DNA of 7,620 nucleotides from an uncultured Holophagaceae bacterium (GTDB taxonomy: Bacteria > Acidobacteriota > Holophagae > Holophagales > Holophagaceae). The notes below the pieces were generated by a model that searched no databases, was not told where the DNA came from, and saw nothing but the letters and a program-made list of their open reading frames with translations. The DNA is taken from positions 1 to 7,620 of the forward strand of contig CAITBU010000132.1 in assembly GCA_903890595.1 (NCBI GenBank). The letters are read 5' to 3'. Of the stretch, positions 5,006 to 7,620 are shown in pieces; within the stretch, counting starts at the first letter, position 1, and each line of letters opens with the position of its first letter. The translations under genes were made by a program, and so were the position numbers.

Positions 5006-6538
5006 GTGGCTACCGAGTCCGCCCAGGCCCTCCTCGCCATGGAACTGGTTCCCTCGGGCCAGCTGGTGACCTTCACGCTGGATGGCGTGGAGTTCGGCTT
5101 GGACATCGATCGGGTTCAGGAGATCAGCCATCGGGTTGACGTCACCCCCGTGCCGGGCAGCCCCCGCTTTATCCTGGGCGTGATCAACCTGCGGGGCCTC
5201 ATCATCCCAGTCATCGACAGCCGGGTGCGCTTCCACCTGGCCCCCCAGGTCACCACCCCGCGGACCCGGATCATCGTCCTCCGCCTCGGGGCCGGTCCCA
5301 CGGGGCTGCAGGTGGACTCCGTGGCCGAGGTGGTCCGCCTAGAGGACCACAACCTGCGGGAGACCCCGCCCCTGGTGGCCGGCATCCGGGCTGAGTACCT
5401 GGCGGGCATGGTCACGGTGGGCAACCGCCTGATCACCCTCATCCACCTGGACAAGCTCCTGGACAGCCCGGAGCTCACCCAGCGCAAGGAGCTCCAGGAC
5501 CTCGGCCTGGCCGGCATGGTGGGCGGCGAGGACGATGATACCGACGAGGGGATCCAGGAGGACGGCCAGCCCTACGTCACGTTCCGGGTGGGCGCAGAGT
5601 CCTTCGGCATCGCCCTTCAGGAAGTGGAGGAGATCGTTGAGCTGCCTCTGGTGACCAAGGTCCCGGACGCACCGGACTACGTGCTCGGAGTGATCTGTCT
5701 GCGGGACCAGGTCATGCCCCTGGTGGACATCTCGGAGATCCTCTCCATCCAGCAAGGCACGGCCGAGCGCAAGCGCGACATGGTCATCCTGCTCTCCTTC
5801 GGGGGGGCCAAGATCGGCGTGGTGGTGGACGAGATCCAGGAGATCCTCCGGGTCCAGGAGGGCCAGGCCCTGCCGCCGCCCCAGACCCTGTCCGAAGCCG
5901 AGCGGGAGCACCTTGGGGGCATCCTCCTCTTGCCGGGCCGCATGGTGAGCCTGATCAATGTCCTCAAGATCATCACCGGCGACGACCAGGAGAAGATCGC
6001 CGCCATGGGGCGCGGGCTCGGACTGAATGACACTCGAACCCAGGAGTCCGTGCCCAGCATGGAGATGGTGGTCTTCCGCCTGGGGCCCGAGAGCTACGGC
6101 CTCCGCCTCCAGGAAGTGCGCGAGATCATCATGGTCGGCCTCATCACCCCCGTGCCTCGAGCGCCCCAGTTCGTAGATGGCGTCATCAACCTGCGGGGCG
6201 AGGTGATGCCGGTGGTGGATCTGCGCTGCCGCTTTGGCCTGGACCGGGTGGCACCCACCAGCATCTCCCGCATCCTCATCACCAGCATTGGCGGGGTCTT
6301 TACGGGTTTGGTCGTGGATGCCGTGGACGAGGTCCGACCGGTGGAGCTGAGCCGCTTTGGCCCGCCCCCGTCGGTCACCGCCGTGGGTGCCAACCGCTAC
6401 ATCGAGCAGGTGGCCCGGCTGGAGAACAGCATGATCTTCCTCCTGGAGCTGCAGCAACTGCTCACCGATGCGGAGACGGATCAGCTGCAGCACATCGGCG
6501 GCCGCCGCGGACAAGCTGTCCGGAAGGGTGAGGCATGA
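5006..6538 (+). CDS. Triple CheW-domain coupling protein
   Basis: Three CheW (SH3-like) domains follow one another: residues about 18-155, 188-325 and 352-490. Each starts with a phenylalanine-containing beta strand (VTFTLDGVEFGL, VTFRVGAESFGI, VVFRLGPESYGL), followed by a helix QEI/EEI/REI and a proline-containing strand (TPVPGSP, TKVPDAP, TPVPRAP). Each has the signature loop: GVINLRGLIIPVID (58-71), GVICLRDQVMPLVD (228-241) and GVINLRGEVMPVVD (392-405). The domains are joined by acidic or polar linkers (171-187, 326-350). CheW domains connect CheA to chemoreceptors and build the hexagonal array, so a three-domain form could act as a preassembled scaffold. The GTG start has AAGGGG (4994-4999) six bases upstream, inside the end of cheZ, with only three bases between genes; the next ATG (5039) has no ribosome binding site. 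Its stop overlaps the cheA start. It is clearly not CheA or CheV, because it has no kinase or receiver domain. Confidence 0.93.
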   Translation: MATESAQALLAMELVPSGQLVTFTLDGVEFGLDIDRVQEISHRVDVTPVPGSPRFILGVINLRGLIIPVIDSRVRFHLAPQVTTPRTRIIVLRLGAGPTGLQVDSVAEVVRLEDHNLRETPPLVAGIRAEYLAGMVTVGNRLITLIHLDKLLDSPELTQRKELQDLGLAGMVGGEDDDTDEGIQEDGQPYVTFRVGAESFGIALQEVEEIVELPLVTKVPDAPDYVLGVICLRDQVMPLVDISEILSIQQGTAERKRDMVILLSFGGAKIGVVVDEIQEILRVQEGQALPPPQTLSEAEREHLGGILLLPGRMVSLINVLKIITGDDQEKIAAMGRGLGLNDTRTQESVPSMEMVVFRLGPESYGLRLQEVREIIMVGLITPVPRAPQFVDGVINLRGEVMPVVDLRCRFGLDRVAPTSISRILITSIGGVFTGLVVDAVDEVRPVELSRFGPPPSVTAVGANRYIEQVARLENSMIFLLELQQLLTDAETDQLQHIGGRRGQAVRKGEA

Positions 6539-7620
6539 GCGAGTTCGCCCTGGACGATCCCAGCTTCTACGAAGACTTCCTCGTCGAGGCCCAAGAGCAC
6601 TTCGAGCAGATCGAGACCAACTTCCTGGCCCTGGAGGAGGCCCCGGGGGACCTGGACCTCCTCAACGCCATCTTCCGCAGCGTCCACACCATCAAGGGCG
6701 CCGCCGGCTTCCTGGGGCTCCAGAAGGTGCTCGCCTTGGCCCACATGGGCGAGAACGTGCTGGATGACCTGCGCAAGTCCCGCATGGTGCTGAGTGACCG
6801 GGTGATGGAGCTGCTCTTCGAGACCGTGGACATCCTCAAGGTGCTGGTGGATGACGTGGCCGTCCAGGTGCGCAAGCAGGGCGAGGCCTCGGACCCAGAT
6901 ACCACGGGCCTGATCCGGGACCTGGAGGCACTGCGCCGAGGGGAGGCAGCCCCAGCTGCAGCTCCGGCTCCGGCAGCACCCCCGGTGGCTGCCGCTCCCC
7001 CGACCACGATTGCCCTGCCGGAGGCCCTTCAGGGCATCACGGCAGGGGGCCAGGCGGCCGCCGCCGCTGCCCTCGCCGCTGGTACCGAGGTGCTGGGCGT
7101 CCGGGCGGTGCTGGATGGCGCCATCTATGGCACCGCCTTCAACCCCTTCTCCCTCTTCCAGATGGCGGGCCTGGTAGGCCGCCTGCTCCACGGGCAGCTG
7201 ATTCCCCGCGAGCCCCTGGTAGACCTGGACACCTTTGATCCGAAAGCCTTCCATCTGGACTTGGTGATGGTCATCGGGCTGTCCGAGCCCATGGACGAAG
7301 TGCGGAAGGTCTTCGCCGCCGTCGCCAACGCCGTCGTCACCCTCCACCCCTTGGGTGTCGAACCCGAGGTGGCGGTAGCACCTCCGGCCGCACCGGCACC
7401 CGCTTTGGCACCAGCCGCTGCCCCCACCGTCGAGGCCGGTGCCGAGGCCCCTGCTGAGGCCGCCGCCCCTGCGGAGGATCGCCGCAAGGCCGGACGCCGT
7501 GGCAACGATGATAAGGGCGCCACCGACACCATCCGGGTGAGCCAGGCCAAGCTCGAGCAGTTCATGAACATCGTGGCGGAGCTGATCATCAGCAAGACCA
7601 TGATCAGCCACCTGGTGGAA
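6535..7620 (+). CDS. cheA: CheA chemotaxis histidine kinase, N-terminal 362 residues (cut by the right edge)
   Basis: CheA autophosphorylates in response to receptors and passes the phosphate to CheY. The P1 domain (about 5-135) has the phosphorylated histidine His51 in SVHTIKGAAGFLG. An Ala/Pro linker (136-157) follows. Residues about 185-275 look like a divergent P2 (CheY-docking) domain: strand GVRAVLDG, helix NPFSLFQMAGLVGRLL, strand FHLDLVMVIGL and helix PMDEVRKVFAAVANA. A second Ala/Pro/Glu linker (279-313) and a basic patch RRKAGRR (316-322) lead into the P3 dimerisation helix, IRVSQAKLEQFMNIVAELI. The ATP-binding P4 and CheW-like P5 domains lie beyond the edge. The ATG overlaps the TGA of the triple-CheW gene (ATGA), so scaffold and kinase are likely translated in step. 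Confidence 0.95.
   Translation, partial: MSEFALDDPSFYEDFLVEAQEHFEQIETNFLALEEAPGDLDLLNAIFRSVHTIKGAAGFLGLQKVLALAHMGENVLDDLRKSRMVLSDRVMELLFETVDILKVLVDDVAVQVRKQGEASDPDTTGLIRDLEALRRGEAAPAAAPAPAAPPVAAAPPTTIALPEALQGITAGGQAAAAAALAAGTEVLGVRAVLDGAIYGTAFNPFSLFQMAGLVGRLLHGQLIPREPLVDLDTFDPKAFHLDLVMVIGLSEPMDEVRKVFAAVANAVVTLHPLGVEPEVAVAPPAAPAPALAPAAAPTVEAGAEAPAEAAAPAEDRRKAGRRGNDDKGATDTIRVSQAKLEQFMNIVAELIISKTMISHLVE

Noticed and set aside
5339..6514. Long minus-strand open frame opposite the triple-CheW gene (391 codons).
   Set aside because: His/Asp/Leu-rich composition typical of a reverse-frame shadow; the plus strand encodes three clear CheW domains in a continuous operon.
6940..7480. Ala/Pro-rich, GC-rich stretches in cheA, as tandem repeats or a foreign insert.
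   Set aside because: They are interdomain linkers of CheA in a continuous reading frame; no repeat period or junction is visible.
1..7620. CRISPR arrays, tRNA or rRNA genes, insertion sequences.
   Set aside because: No regularly spaced repeats, no tRNA-like or rRNA sequence, and no transposase-like coding were seen on either strand.

Overview
The window is GC-rich bacterial chromosome with tightly packed genes. It holds two divergent gene blocks and one longer non-coding stretch. The gene set is a CheZ-type phosphatase outside the classical enteric layout, a protein with three CheW domains, PyrR beside pyrB, and a cofactor-independent phosphoglycerate mutase. Together with the base composition, this suggests an environmental Gram-negative such as Acidobacteriota (for example the Holophaga/Geothrix group) or a deltaproteobacterial relative. 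That placement is an impression from gene content and was not tested by a search.

Left part, minus strand (1-3505). Transcription runs leftward through pyrR, pyrB and gpmI. pyrR and pyrB overlap by one base and gpmI follows after 26 bases. PyrR senses pyrimidine nucleotides, PyrB makes carbamoyl-aspartate, and GpmI interconverts 3- and 2-phosphoglycerate. A 334-base gap (120-453) follows gpmI and contains an inverted-repeat element with 17-base perfect arms. Beyond it, the first 39 codons of a P-loop ATPase gene run off the left edge.

Centre (3506-3645). This is a divergent intergenic region between pyrR and a PilZ gene. It carries a short GC hairpin just ahead of the pyrR ribosome binding site, a weak match to the PyrR RNA-binding consensus, and a run of nine C that lies inside a possible sigma-28-like promoter facing the chemotaxis genes.

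Right part, plus strand (3646-7620). This is a compact chemotaxis operon: PilZ-domain protein, stand-alone CheY, CheZ-like phosphatase, triple-CheW scaffold, and CheA (cut by the right edge). Gaps are 28, 9 and 3 bases, and the last pair overlaps by 4 bases (ATGA). CheA phosphorylates CheY, the CheZ-like protein should dephosphorylate it, the CheW protein would couple CheA to receptors, and the PilZ protein may add cyclic-di-GMP input. No receptor, cheR, cheB or cheD gene is inside the window.

The most interesting points are the CheZ-like protein, which carries a FliM/CheZ-type CheY-docking peptide at its N-terminus instead of the C-terminus; the triple-CheW protein, whose middle domain has lost part of the signature loop; and the inverted-repeat element downstream of gpmI. 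I saw no complete new defence or mobile system here.
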